64,000 bases of DNA from Tetracentron sinense (Eukaryota > Streptophyta > Magnoliopsida > Trochodendrales > Trochodendraceae), in the NCBI GenBank assembly GCA_015143295.1, contig CM026570.1, positions 28,526,445-28,590,444 of the forward strand. Reading direction: 5' to 3'. The translations under genes were made by a program, and so were the position numbers. Of this stretch, positions 45,371 through 55,115 are shown piece by piece. A model generated the notes under the pieces. The model worked only from the letters and a program-made list of their open reading frames with translations. It made no database searches and had not been told where the DNA came from. Numbering within the stretch: the first letter of the stretch is position 1; the number at the start of each line of letters is the position of its first letter.

Positions 45371-45380
45371 CTATAAAATT
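45371..45380 (+). promoter_or_regulatory. Candidate internal TATA box for the extra ORF
   Basis: CTATAAAATT follows the internal palindrome array by 9 bp and lies 128 bp before the ATG at 45499. Array plus TATA mimics the LTR promoter layout. No transcription data are available. Confidence 0.5.
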
Positions 45381-45498
45381 AACTTATTCTTTATTATTCA
45401 CTGTTCCATTGTTCAAATCCCTCTTTTCCCTCGCGATCTTCAACCTCCTAAATCTCTTCCATTCTTTCAAAATCTTATCAAAATTCTACCAAATACCT

Positions 45499-47241
45499 AT
45501 GGCTCCTCGACTAAAGAACCATTCTGTGCCCAAGAAAGAGATCTCTACGGCAGAGAAAGGCAAGAAACCTATTGGAGAATCATCTCACAGCTGTGCGCCT
45601 CCTCAAGAAGAAGAACCTCTCGTGTTCTTCAAGACTCCTACAGCCCAAGAAAACTATTCAAGGTACTTTATCAAACGTGAACCCGCTTATGGTAAAGTTC
45701 CAGATTTTGGATTTCTTAAGGAAATAGGTCTTGATTCCATTGTATCAAAATTTCAAACTCTTAGATGGCATAGGTTCCTAGACCTCCGTGAACCCATGTA
45801 CCCCGACCTTTGTAAACAATTCTACTCCAATCTCACATTTGACAAAACCGCTCAAAAATTTCACTCATATGCTCATGGTAAACTCATATCATTTAATGTG
45901 GAAGAACTTCGCTCTATCCTAAAATTTCCATCCGGCACGTTTCAAGAATTCACCACAAATCAATGGTCTCCCATGAAGGATTCAATGTCATTGAGGCATT
46001 GAAAGTGATGTGTGTTAATAAAGACATCACTGACCCCATTCCTTCGAAGCTCAAGGATCTCACCCTTGATGCACGCCTTGCACACCACATTATCACCTAT
46101 GATATTACTCCCCATGGGGGTGGCAGGGATTTCATTACATTCTTTGATTTATTCCTTATTTGGTGCATTTTAACCACCTAGCACATTGATCTTTCCTTCA
46201 TCATTGTCAATGTGATGAAAGACACTGCCAAGAGAACCTCATGTAGACTTCCCTATGGTCTTGCTCTCACCTGCCTCTTCAAACATTTTAAAATTCCTTT
46301 TGATTCCTATCAGGACAAGAAGACCATCTCTGATTCTGATGTTTACTCTAAGGCTTCTATTAAGCGAATGGGATACTCATATATAGAGTCCAGTAATGTT
46401 TGGGTCCCAAAATCCCAAACTATTCCTACCCACATTCCAGCTGACTTGCCTAACATTTCCATTCCTCCATCATCTCACTCCACTCCTGCTGCTCCTATCC
46501 ATTCCCCATCTCTTGTTAAGCCTATAGTGCAGACAGAGGCTGCTGAGTTAGTGCCTAAGCCAGTGACTACTAATCAGCCAGTTCATGATATAGAAGATGA
46601 GATAGTTGCTGAGGCAGACGCTGAGCTTGATTGGGGAAATATCCAGATTGACATTGATGTTCCTGAATCTTATCATAGACAAGATCCAGACCAGTTTGAG
46701 GATCTAGGACACCACTTTTCTTCCCCCTCTAGGCCTGCACCATCTAGTGAGTAGATGACTCTACTGATTGCCTAGGTTGCCTTCATGGCCTCTAGCATGG
46801 AGCATTTTCAAATGCAGATCAGTCAGAGGCTACTTCAGTTCCAAGATTCTTAGAGAGAGTTTTTGGAGTCTTCAGGCTTTTCAGATAGCTCAGCTAGAGA
46901 GTTTCCAGTCAGAGACTAGAGAGAGGCTTTCTTCTCTAGAGTCCAAATTGGAGTTTGTTCAGTCAGATGTAAAGGTCAGTGAGCCTAGACTAGCAGAGGT
47001 TGAAATGGGAGTGAATGTCATCAAGGATAGAGTGGACTCCATCATCTCCATAATGCAGAACAAATTTGAGGATGCCTCCATTGAGAGTGCAAAGCTTCTG
47101 GGAGATGTGACAAACATAGGAAATGTTGTTAATGCCCAAGCAAGGTATATTCAGTATATGGCCAGCCTCCTTAATGATCAAGCTCCAGTGGTTGGGGTGA
47201 TGGCAGCCAAAGTAGATCAGATTGCCATAGAATCTGCCTCC
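45499..47241 (+). pseudogene. Extra 3' ORF of copia-2 (plant transposon-like domain, coiled coil)
   Basis: ATG at 45499 (MAPRLKNHSVPKKEI), chosen because it follows the TATA-like site and begins a basic N-terminus. The N-terminal domain has FLDLREPMYPDLCKQFYSNL, GKLISFNVEELRSILKFPSG, LPYGLALTCLFKHFKIPF and YSKASIKRMGYSY. This resembles the 'putative plant transposon protein' domain seen in many plant retroelement ORFs (named from memory; not searched). A Pro/Ser-rich linker, an acidic stretch (EADAELDWGNIQID) and a coiled coil (ESFQSETRERLSSLESKLEF) follow. It is broken by a frameshift near 45975, stops at 46181, 46755, 46783 and 46852, and a solo LTR at 47247. It occupies the position of the Sirevirus env-like ORF, but I see no signal peptide or transmembrane segment. 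Confidence 0.7.
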
Positions 47242-47246
47242 ACCTC
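47242..47246. repeat. Target-site duplication ACCTC (left)
   Basis: ACCTC at 47242-47246 and 49641-49645 flank the family C solo LTR. Confidence 0.9.
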
Positions 47247-47458
47247 TGTAGCACCCCGGACTTTTCTATACTTAATGAATACCGTTTTCGCAGCTAATTG
47301 GCCTTCCTCATAGTCTAATTAATAAATAAGAGAGAAATCGAAAATTCAGAAACGTCAGAAATGTTCATTTTCGAAAGACGAACCCAACGCAAGTTAAATC
47401 GTCGAAATCCGGCGAGCGAGTCAAGAGACATGGTCAAAATAGTCCAGACCTACAGAGC

Positions 47459-47643
47459 ACCGATCGCTTGGTACAGTCAGCGATCGATCGGTCCAAAACC
47501 GATCGATCGGTATCTCTCGCACGGTCAAAGATTTTGTATGGGGAAATTTTCCAGAGAGTAGTTTTTTGACTGATCGCTCGGCCAGAGTACCGATCGCTCG
47601 GTAGGCAACCGATCGATCGGTCATAACCACCGATCACTCGGTC
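47459..47643. repeat. U3 palindrome array CCGATCGATCGG, family C solo LTR
   Basis: About eight copies of ACCGATCGNTCGGT variants in 185 bp, in the same place as in families A and B. Confidence 0.85.
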
Positions 47644-48630
47644 CCCGTGTTTTGCAGAAAATTTTGTAAGGGCATTTTCGTCTTTTGGGCGTTAAACCCT
47701 TTCTTCTTAAGGCTTGCCCGAGCCTTTAGGGCTTCATTCACATACTTAGAGGACTTTGAGAGTTAGGGAGAGATGAGAAGGAGACTCTAACCTAGGGTTT
47801 CGTTTTGAGGAGGAATCAAAGGGGGTTTAAGAACCCTAGATCCCCCAGCTCGTTTGGCTTCGATTTCAAGGCTCAAGCTCTTGTGGGACTCCTCCTCCAA
47901 GCTAGGGCAGCACCCACACATGTTTTTTGAAAGGGGTTTCTTCCCCAACTCAAGTCTTCCTCAAGCAAGGGTTGTTCCCTACCCTTTTTGGAGCTTCAAT
48001 CAAGGTTCCTACCAAGATCAAGCCTTGATCTAAGGTTAGTACACCCTACTAACTTACCCTAGCAATAAATCTAAGTTTTCTTTATGAAATGTGATTTATG
48101 CAATTATGTTTGCTTTCTTGTGAAATGTATCATCCCTAATAAATATAAACAAGATAAAGAAATGGTATGGATGTTTGGATGGATGTTGGATGTGGTGATT
48201 GGATGCCGAATGGGTGATGTATGGTATGTGTGGGTCGTGGATTAGAAAATGGAGGATGGGCATTACACAAATAATAAACTTACCTTGTGTGGTTGAATGT
48301 AAAATATGCACTAAAAGGGAGAAAATGAACAATGAGGAAACTTGCATGCTAAGTGTTTGACAAAATACCTAAACTATGAAATAATGATTAAATGAAGAAA
48401 TGGAAAGGGGCCTTATGCATGTATTCTCATGAATGATGAATGGATTTAAATACCATGTTGATTACTCAAATTCTCATATGCATATATTGTGAATTGAATG
48501 GTGATGTCATACCTCTCCTATTATCCTTATTCCATGGTTGTCACGATTGACACGTACACGAGCACGCATGATAGCATGAACCGAGATTTCAAGAGCATGT
48601 GCATATAATAACCAACAAGAAAATATTGCA

Positions 48631-48912
48631 TGTCAAGGAGGTTGGTAGCCCAGGGACATTCGGGTACTAGCCTCTAGCTCACAAGAAAACCCCTAAAACA
48701 CATATTGTCAAGGAGGTTGGTAGCCCAGGGACATTCGAGTACTAGCCTCAGGCTCACAAGAAAAACTAAACAAGTAATAAAAATCACCTATTGTCAAGGA
48801 GGTTGGTAGCCTAGGGACATTCGGGTACTAGCCTCTGGCTCACAAGAAAACCATACATATCAAGGAGGTTAGCAGCCCAGGGAGATTCGGGTGCTAGCCT
48901 CTGGCTCACAAG
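48631..48912 (+). repeat. Leader hairpin array GAGGTTGGTA...TACTAGCCTC
   Basis: Four units of about 60-76 bp, each with tgtcaaggaggttggtagcc, a central cagggacattcggg, and tactagcctctggctcacaag. Arms GAGGTTGGTA and TACTAGCCTC pair with two wobbles around the centre. Unit spacing varies through A-rich linkers. Confidence 0.82.
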
Positions 48913-49209
48913 TTACAAGATACAAGGTTACAAGATGATGACAAGACATTCATGCATGCACGCATACATGGTTTTAAAATGCATACCGGGACATGGAAAC
49001 GGGTTTTCAAGCATGAGTTTTGTCGGCGTTTTTGCATTCATGCTCATCAAGATGATAATATTTCTCCATGATTAATATTGTTTAATTCTATGATTTTACT
49101 ATTGCCTGGAATTGATGATTGGTATTGTACTACTCTTTGCATGTTTATTATTGTTATGGATAGCTAGTAGCTTGTACTCGCTGAGTATTCCATGCTCAGC
49201 CGTACTTTC

Positions 49210-49350
49210 ATGTCGGCAGGTACTGAGGGAGCCCTCGACCCAGAGCCTTGGGTCGAGGAAGAGTATATCGAGGAGAGAGAGCCGTCTATCCCACTGCAGT
49301 CTCAGGCGGACCGAGACCTTAACTTGTGGCCATACCTCGACTACTATTGA
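49210..49350 (+). CDS. Conserved LTR micro-ORF (46 aa), family C
   Basis: A 46-codon frame MSAGTEGALD, then PEPWVEEEYIEE, ending NLWPYLDYY. Compared with family A it keeps MSAG and the PWVEEEY core but has a different C-terminal half. A 1-base difference just upstream of the ATG puts the preceding sequence in another frame, so conservation begins at the ATG (or at the adjacent CAG|GT). Acidic; no known domain. Confidence 0.58.
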   Translation: MSAGTEGALDPEPWVEEEYIEEREPSIPLQSQADRDLNLWPYLDYY

Positions 49351-49645
49351 GGGGAGAGTACGAGAGGGTCTTTTATGTATTTTGACATTTTGATAGGTGG
49401 GTCTGTCCACCTTAGACTTAGACATGTTTTGTATATATGTTAACTTGGAATACTATTTTGGAAATCTTAGAAGAAAATAAAAAGTTAGTTTACGCTTCCG
49501 CATTTATGTTTAGCTTCCGCGCTCTGATTGTCAATGTTTAGTACGTTAATTATCTTGTTCATGACAGGATGGTTTGGCAGGTACGTATAGTCACGCCTAA
49601 AGTATCCCTAAGCTCCTAGGGGGTATTTTGGGGCATTACAACCTC

Positions 49646-49864
49646 TCACAAGTTGGGATTTGTTCCCATTCCCACAGAGGTCTATTTTCCTCCTCGGCCA
49701 CCTCCTGCTTCCTCTTCAGCTCCTCCACACCAACCTTCTCAAGCCACTCCTCCAGTGCCCCCTACAGTTGATGTGATTTCCTCTTCTTCTGAAGACCTGT
49801 CCAAGTCCAAGCCAAAACAACCTACATCAAAGCCGGAAAGGCCTACCAAGAGACAGAAGTTGTG
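49646..49864 (+). pseudogene. C-terminal end of copia-2 extra ORF
   Basis: This continues the ORF after the solo LTR. It holds a Pro/Ser-rich stretch (PPRPPPASSSAPPHQPSQ), then DVISSSSEDLSKSK and a basic end, KPERPTKRQKL, before the stop. The end looks like a nuclear localisation signal, which is unlike an envelope protein. Confidence 0.65.
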
Positions 49865-50361
49865 ATGCAGACTTGTCATTTTTTGTTTTTTTACTCTGTA
49901 TGAACTTTTGTTGATCATACATAAAATCCCAACCATTTTCATTTTCCATCTCTTTATTTTTTTGATGTTGACAAGGGGGAGAGAAAAATGTGAATGTGAA
50001 TGCTTTAGTTGTTTTTATATATAGTAGACTTCTTGCAAACAATCAATAAATCAATTCCTTGTGGAACTTCTCTTGGTTCCAAACTTAAAACCTCTTTGTG
50101 AAACGTATCTTGGTTCAACACTCTAAACTTATGTGTTATTAACAATCTTGACTTAAAACTTTGATCATGGAACTTCTCTTGATTCCAGAATTCAGAATCA
50201 ATTTTTTTACTAATGCTCAAAACTATGAATTCTGAAATTATTACATTTATTGCTCATGTTGAGGGGGAGTTACTCTCACTTTTTATAAGATTACTTATAG
50301 TGAGGGGGAGCTCATCCCAGGGCCATTCACATTATTATGTCATCATCAAAAATGGAGAGAT
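49865..50361 (+). other. 3' non-coding region of copia-2 with multiple PPT-like tracts
   Basis: Contains AAGGGGGAGAG near 49974, GAGGGGGAGTT near 50262 and GAGGGGGAGCT near 50303, plus the PPT-like AAAAATGGAGAGAT next to the 3' LTR. This is the Sirevirus multi-PPT signature. No coding sequence is supported. Confidence 0.75.
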
Positions 50362-51597
50362 TGTTAGCCTCAAGGTTACAAATATAAGTACCCTTATTAG
50401 TTTCAATGATGACACAATAATGAAATGACTCCAGTTGCACTAATATTTTCATTGAGTATGTGAAATTTCAGAAAAGAAGCCTATTAAGACAAAACATTCA
50501 AGATATGAAGAATTGAAGAGCTTAATTCATTTTCAAAGTCATCAAGGTCAAAGTTCAAGTGCGAGAAGCCCCAAAAGCTCAAGACAGATTCTTGAAGATC
50601 CATCACGAGTAGAGCTTCTCAAATCAAGAATGAAGATTGGTGTCTACAGTTAAAAATCTCTAGGACCTTGTAAAAAAAAAAAAAAAAGCTCTCAAGACAT
50701 AGGAAAAGCATTGCTCAAAGATTACCTAGAATGACTCTAGGAGACCTAGTACAAGTACAAAGGACTCGTCGACAAGTACAAAGGACTCGTCGATGAGTGG
50801 GTGATAGAAAACTGAAGCAATTGCTTCTGTCTCCACTTGGCGATGAATCAAGCCTAATTCTCTCCCACTCGTCGACGAGTGCCTGCGGGAAAAACCTATA
50901 ACGGCTATTTCACATTCAATGCTACTCCCAACGGCTTGATTGATTACCTAACTATAAATAGATCAAATTTATGATGATTTAAATATAGATCTAACACAGT
51001 TTCATTGATTTTTTATCACTCATAAATTCCTAACAATCAATACTCTGTTTTTCACTAAATACTTAAAATCCAAATCTCTTTTCTTTTGAGCAATCAATAC
51101 CATTCTATCTTGCGAGATTTTTAGCCTTGTATTCAACTCTTATATAGCTCAGACTAGGAGCCTCCAATTCGAATTGAAAATCCACAAATTTCTGTTGTTC
51201 TTGAAAGCCAAGAATCAGGGATTCTTGCACCCTGTTAAGGAGAAAGTCTTCTTGTATCCAAGAGAGAGTCTCTCTTGTAGAGGTTAGTCCTTAGCCTGTA
51301 AAAGGATAGTCAAAGGTTCTTCCTGACCCTGTAAAAGGAGTGTAAGGCTTGCTCTTTGCCGAAAAGAAGAGTACGGTTAGTGAATCGTGTGAAAATCCTT
51401 GAAGCAGGAAAGCTGAAAGGCGGGGACGTAGGCAAGTTGCTGAACCCCGATAATTTATCTGGTGTCTAGTATCTCTATTCCTCTCTTTCCTTTTCATCTG
51501 ATAAGTTCTTAATTTCTGCTAATATCACTTAGAGTAATTTTTAAATTTGCCATAAACCCTATTCACCCCCCCTCTAGGGTCCATTGTCTGGGCATCA
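50362..51597 (+). mobile_element. 3' LTR of copia-2 (1236 bp)
   Basis: TGTTAGCCTC to ctgggcatca, followed by the CTCCC duplication. ACTCGTCGACGAGT palindromes lie at 50765-50883 and TATA at 50952-50961. It differs from the 5' LTR by a deletion near 50755 and scattered substitutions, so the element is not recent. Confidence 0.9.
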
Positions 51598-51602
51598 CTC
51601 CC

Positions 51603-52244
51603 ATATTAGGGTCGATCCCCTAGGATAGTTGGGTCAACCAAAATGTACACTTGGGTTTAAAAAAGGATCCTCCAGGGTCGACCCTCACATTTTGAAGTTG
51701 GTGTCCAAAAACGCCATACAGATTCTTGGCACTTTCAAGGTCAACCTTAAACGCCCAAGGTCGACCCTGAGGCTAAAAATAATTTTAAAACTTTGATTTC
51801 AGCTCTCGATCCCTGCCTAAAACTTGTAGCACTTTTCAACGCGGTCGATTTGAAATATTATGGAGCAAAATCTGAGCTAGGGTTTGGGAGATATGCCCAA
51901 AACAAGCAACCTTGGTTGTTTGACAAAATTTCAGATTTTAAAACAAGTTTTGCACTGTTTATCTCATCACCTAGGGTTCGTATGATTATATTAGGACACT
52001 TACCACCTAAGGCATCATGTTAGGATTATTATAGGTCAAATCCCACCTATGGTCACATTGTATCTAGGTCACTTACCATCCTATGAAGGAAATGATAAAC
52101 CGAGTGGATCAACCGGTCTTCTTTGATCTTCAACTTCGTTTTGGCGTGGATGCTTGAAGGTAATGACACAAGACATACACCTAGACACCTAGACTCACTT
52201 GTTTTGACACCGGAATAAGCCAACACAAAAAAATGAACTTTACA
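51603..52244 (-). mobile_element. 5' LTR of minus Sirevirus derivative, right part
   Basis: Continues 37871-38734 after copia-2. It includes the AGGGTCGACCCT array (51605-51770) and the minus-strand terminus TGTAAAG at 52244. Copia-1 gag resumes at the next base with ctcttgatgatgagg. Confidence 0.87.
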
Positions 52245-52673
52245 CTCTTGATGATGAGGAGGTAAAATTTTCACCTAATGAATCTTTATCTTACGAAGAA
52301 ATTAGAGAGGCATTTGATGAACTTTATATTGAATTTTTAAAATTAGGATCAAAGAACAAACAACTTAACAAGGATAGTATTTCTCTTTCAAATTCAAATG
52401 ATACTTTATTAAAGGAGAAAAATGATTTACAAAATGAAAAAATCATACTTGAAAAAGAAAACAATGTTTTAAATGAAAAGATTAACGAATTTCAAAATTC
52501 ACCCCAAGGATTATCTTGTGAGTGTGAAGAACTAAAAGATAAAGTCATTGATTTGAGTAAAATTGCTCACACTTTATCCACGGGAGAAAAGAATCTTGAA
52601 AGACTTTTGGGCCAACAAAGATGTGTCTTTGGAAAGGCCAGTCTTGGATATAACCCTTTTTCAAAACAAAAGG
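52245..52673 (+). pseudogene. Copia-1 gag C-terminal region, resumed
   Basis: Collinear with copia-2 41214-41640: EEIREAFDELYIEFLKLGSK, the coiled-coil Lys/Glu/Asn region, and STGEKNLERLLGQQRCVFG. It is cut at 52673 by the A2 solo LTR, with target duplication AAAGG (52669-52673). Confidence 0.85.
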
Positions 52674-52972
52674 TGTCGCGACCCAAAACCCACCCTAGGA
52701 GTTAGAGTGAATCTTGGACGACTCAATCATGACTTACATGACTTGCTTGACAAACCAACCTGCAAAAACCCACAGAGCATATACAATAGAGGACATTATA
52801 GCGGAAACATAACTATAAAATACAGCGGAAGTCTAACAAACCTCTAAGTATATACATATGGTCCAAGTTTATACAAAAAGTAACCAGAAGAAAGTGTGGA
52901 CAGACCCGCCAAAATACATGGATATAATCTCTCATCTCACCCACAGCTAATCCACTCAGAATCTACAACCAC

Positions 52973-53092
52973 CTAATGGTAACCCTCTACTGGAGGTTCC
53001 TCAAAAGGCTCCTCGACGTACTCCTCCTCCACCCATGGACTCGGAGCACAGATATCAAATGGAGCAGCTGCTCCGCCGTCACCTGCCGACAT
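52973..53092 (-). CDS. Conserved LTR micro-ORF (39 aa), family A2
   Basis: Intact 39-codon frame with MSAGDGG, APFDIC, PWVEEEYVEE and VEGYH. It is nearly the same as family A although the leader repeat beside it is unrelated. Confidence 0.57.
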   Translation of the reverse strand: MSAGDGGAAAPFDICAPSPWVEEEYVEEPFEEPPVEGYH

Positions 53093-53436
53093 AAGAAGTA
53101 CGGCTGAGCATGGAATACTCAGCGGGTACTAAGCACTAACCAATAGTCATAGCATACAGATAGCATACATAAAGGAGGAAGCAAGTTGCATATATAGAAC
53201 ATGAACAATTTATATCATACAAGGAAGCAAAACAATTTATAATCATGCTTGTATTTCGTAGAAAGCCGATGAAACCTCTTGAAAACATCGTGCACTTGAC
53301 TTGACTTGAAAATACCATTTCCGTGCTTGAAACTTGTTATGTTGTCTTATCTTGTCATATCATGCGTGTCATGTCATGTCATGCGTGTCATGCGAGTATC
53401 ATGCTTGCTTGTTCATAATTTAAACATGTTCACATG

Positions 53437-53690
53437 CCTAGTTGCCGTTCATAGTCCGTCACAACTAGTACCCTATATGCAGATGGGTATGCCTAGTTGC
53501 CGTTCATAGCCCGTCGCAACTAGCATCCATGCAGAATGTGAATGCCTAGTTGCCGTTCATAGCCCGTCGCAACTAGCATCCATGCGGAATGTGAATGCCT
53601 AGTTGCCGTTCATAGCCCGTCGCAACTAGCATCCATGCGGAATGTGAATGCCTAGTTGCCGTTCATAGCCCGTCGCAACTAGCATCCATG
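53437..53690 (-). repeat. Leader hairpin array CTAGTTGC...GCAACTAG, 53-bp period
   Basis: Five units starting near 53437, 53492, 53545, 53598 and 53651. Each contains the perfect 8-base-pair stem CTAGTTGC/GCAACTAG around a 15-base loop. It replaces the GAAGGG array found in the otherwise similar family A LTRs. Confidence 0.88.
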
Positions 53691-54712
53691 CGTGATGTGT
53701 GATGCTATGCTATGCGTGTCATGCCATGCTATGCTATGCGTGTCATGCGATGCTATGCATGTCATGCGAGGGGATGGGAGACCTTTCCCTATGAAATGCA
53801 TGATTGTCTTGCCCTTATCAAAAGTGAAGTGAAACATATCTTAGGATATGCCCCACCTCTTCGCCCCATACTTAAAACATCGGTAAATCACATCATTTCA
53901 TGCGTGCTCGTGAGATCGTGTGCATACTTGCATTTGGAATTAAATATAGCAATTTGGGGTAATTCACAAAGCATAGCATATAGCAATTTAAGTGAATAAT
54001 AATCTACGCATTTTAAGAAATGTAGGAAACACACTATCATGAACCCTAACAATTTAAAGAGCAATCAAGCGTAGGTTCCCTTAATTTATCATTTATTTTG
54101 TTCACCTTGGCATTTCATCAAACATGGGGTGTGTTCATTATTCACTTAAACCTAGATCATGCTTTTCTAGGTGGGTTATGCTCACATCACACTTGTATGT
54201 TCATTATTAGTACAATGCCCTTTCCCATTCGTTCATCACATCATCCACACGGCATCCATTCGCCAACATCCATCTCCATTCACCATTCATACCACCAATC
54301 TCATAACACATATATATGTGAAGGAAAACAAGAAGAAATAAAGGAAAAGAGAAGCTATAACTAGGAGGGTAGTAAGAAGTACCGACCTTGACAAATGGGG
54401 GAAGAAATCCTCCACCAAACGCACGTGAGTTGCTGCCCTAGCTTGAGGAGAGTGCCCCACACGAGCTCCACGAATGCTTGAACCGAAATCTTGAAGAAAT
54501 CGAGCTTGAGGTTGATCTAGGGTTTCAAAACCCTTTGATTTCTCTCCAAAATGGAACCTAGGTTTTGGAAAACCTTCTCCTTTCTCTCTATCTCTCAAAA
54601 GACTCTAAGGGTTGTGTATGAACCCTCAAATGATCGGGCAAAGCCTTTAAGGTATGAGTGAAACGCCCAAAAGAAGAAAACACCCTTACTAAATTTTCTG
54701 CAAAAACGCGAG

Positions 54713-54899
54713 TACCGAGCGATCGGTGTTAATGACCGATCGATCGGTTGCCTACCGATCGATCGGTTTCATAACCGAGCGATCGGTTAAAATTTCACTC
54801 TCTGGAAAATTTCCCCATAGAAAAATCTTGACCAGTCGATAGCCTCCGAGCGATCGGTTTTGGACCGATCGATCGCTCCATGGACCGAGCGATCGGTTG
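54713..54899. repeat. U3 palindrome array ACCGATCGATCGGT, A2 solo LTR
   Basis: Seven copies or variants of ACCGANCGATCGGT at the standard U3 position. Confidence 0.85.
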
Positions 54900-55115
54900 C
54901 CTGCAGGTCCAGACTGTTTTGGCCGTATCTTTTGACTTGCTCGACGGATTTTGACGATTCAACTTGCGTTGGGTCCGTCTTTCGAAAATGAACATTTCTG
55001 ACGTTTCGGAATTTCTGATTTCTCCCTTGTTTATTAATTATACCTCTTTAAAGGCAAAATGGCAACTAAAAAGTCATGCATTAAATGTGAAAAGGGTCTG
55101 GGGCTCTACAAAAGG

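Larger units (their letters stand above)
47247..49640 (+). mobile_element. Solo LTR, gypsy family C (plus strand, 2394 bp)
   Basis: It runs from TGTAGCACCCCGGAC to ttttggggcattaca, flanked by perfect ACCTC duplications, with no internal region. In order: U3 palindromes (47459-47643), hairpin repeat array (48631-48912), micro-ORF (49210-49350) and a hairpin (49395-49412). It matches the interrupted LTR at 4259-23812 in length and order. It interrupts the extra ORF of copia-2. Confidence 0.93.
38735..51597 (+). mobile_element. Sirevirus-type copia-2 with extra 3' ORF
   Basis: Plus-strand element with a 5' LTR (38735-40112), PBS, gag, protease-integrase, RT-RNase H, an extra ORF, a multi-PPT region and a 3' LTR (50362-51597). 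The target duplication CTCCC is at 38730-38734 and 51598-51602. Its length is 12.86 kb including a 2.4-kb solo LTR, or about 10.5 kb without it. RT and integrase motifs, gag style and multiple GGGGGAG tracts place it with SIRE/Maximus-type copia elements. Multiple frameshifts and stops show it is no longer autonomous. Confidence 0.9.
35497..52244 (-). mobile_element. Sirevirus-like deletion derivative, minus strand
   Basis: Its two LTRs (35497-36976; 37871-38734 plus 51603-52244) flank only 894 bp of internal sequence. The internal part has a PBS (TGGTATCAGAGC, minus, 37857-37868) at one end and a PPT (AAAGGGGGAGAT) at the other. It also has four further GGGGGAG tracts and no coding sequence. 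It sits inside the gag of copia-1 and is itself split by copia-2. It must have depended on an autonomous relative for mobility. Confidence 0.85.
52674..55110 (-). mobile_element. Solo LTR, gypsy family A2 (2437 bp)
   Basis: tgtcgcgacccaaaaccc to ggggctctaca, flanked by AAAGG at 52669-52673 and 55111-55115. It has family A termini and GATCGGT U3 palindromes (54713-54899). In the leader slot, however, it has a different repeat (53437-53690), hence the name A2. The leader palindrome CATATCNTANGATATG is at 53835-53850. Confidence 0.93.

Noticed and set aside
46990-47181. Minus-strand frame opposite the coiled-coil region
   Set aside because: Antisense shadow of the extra ORF of copia-2.
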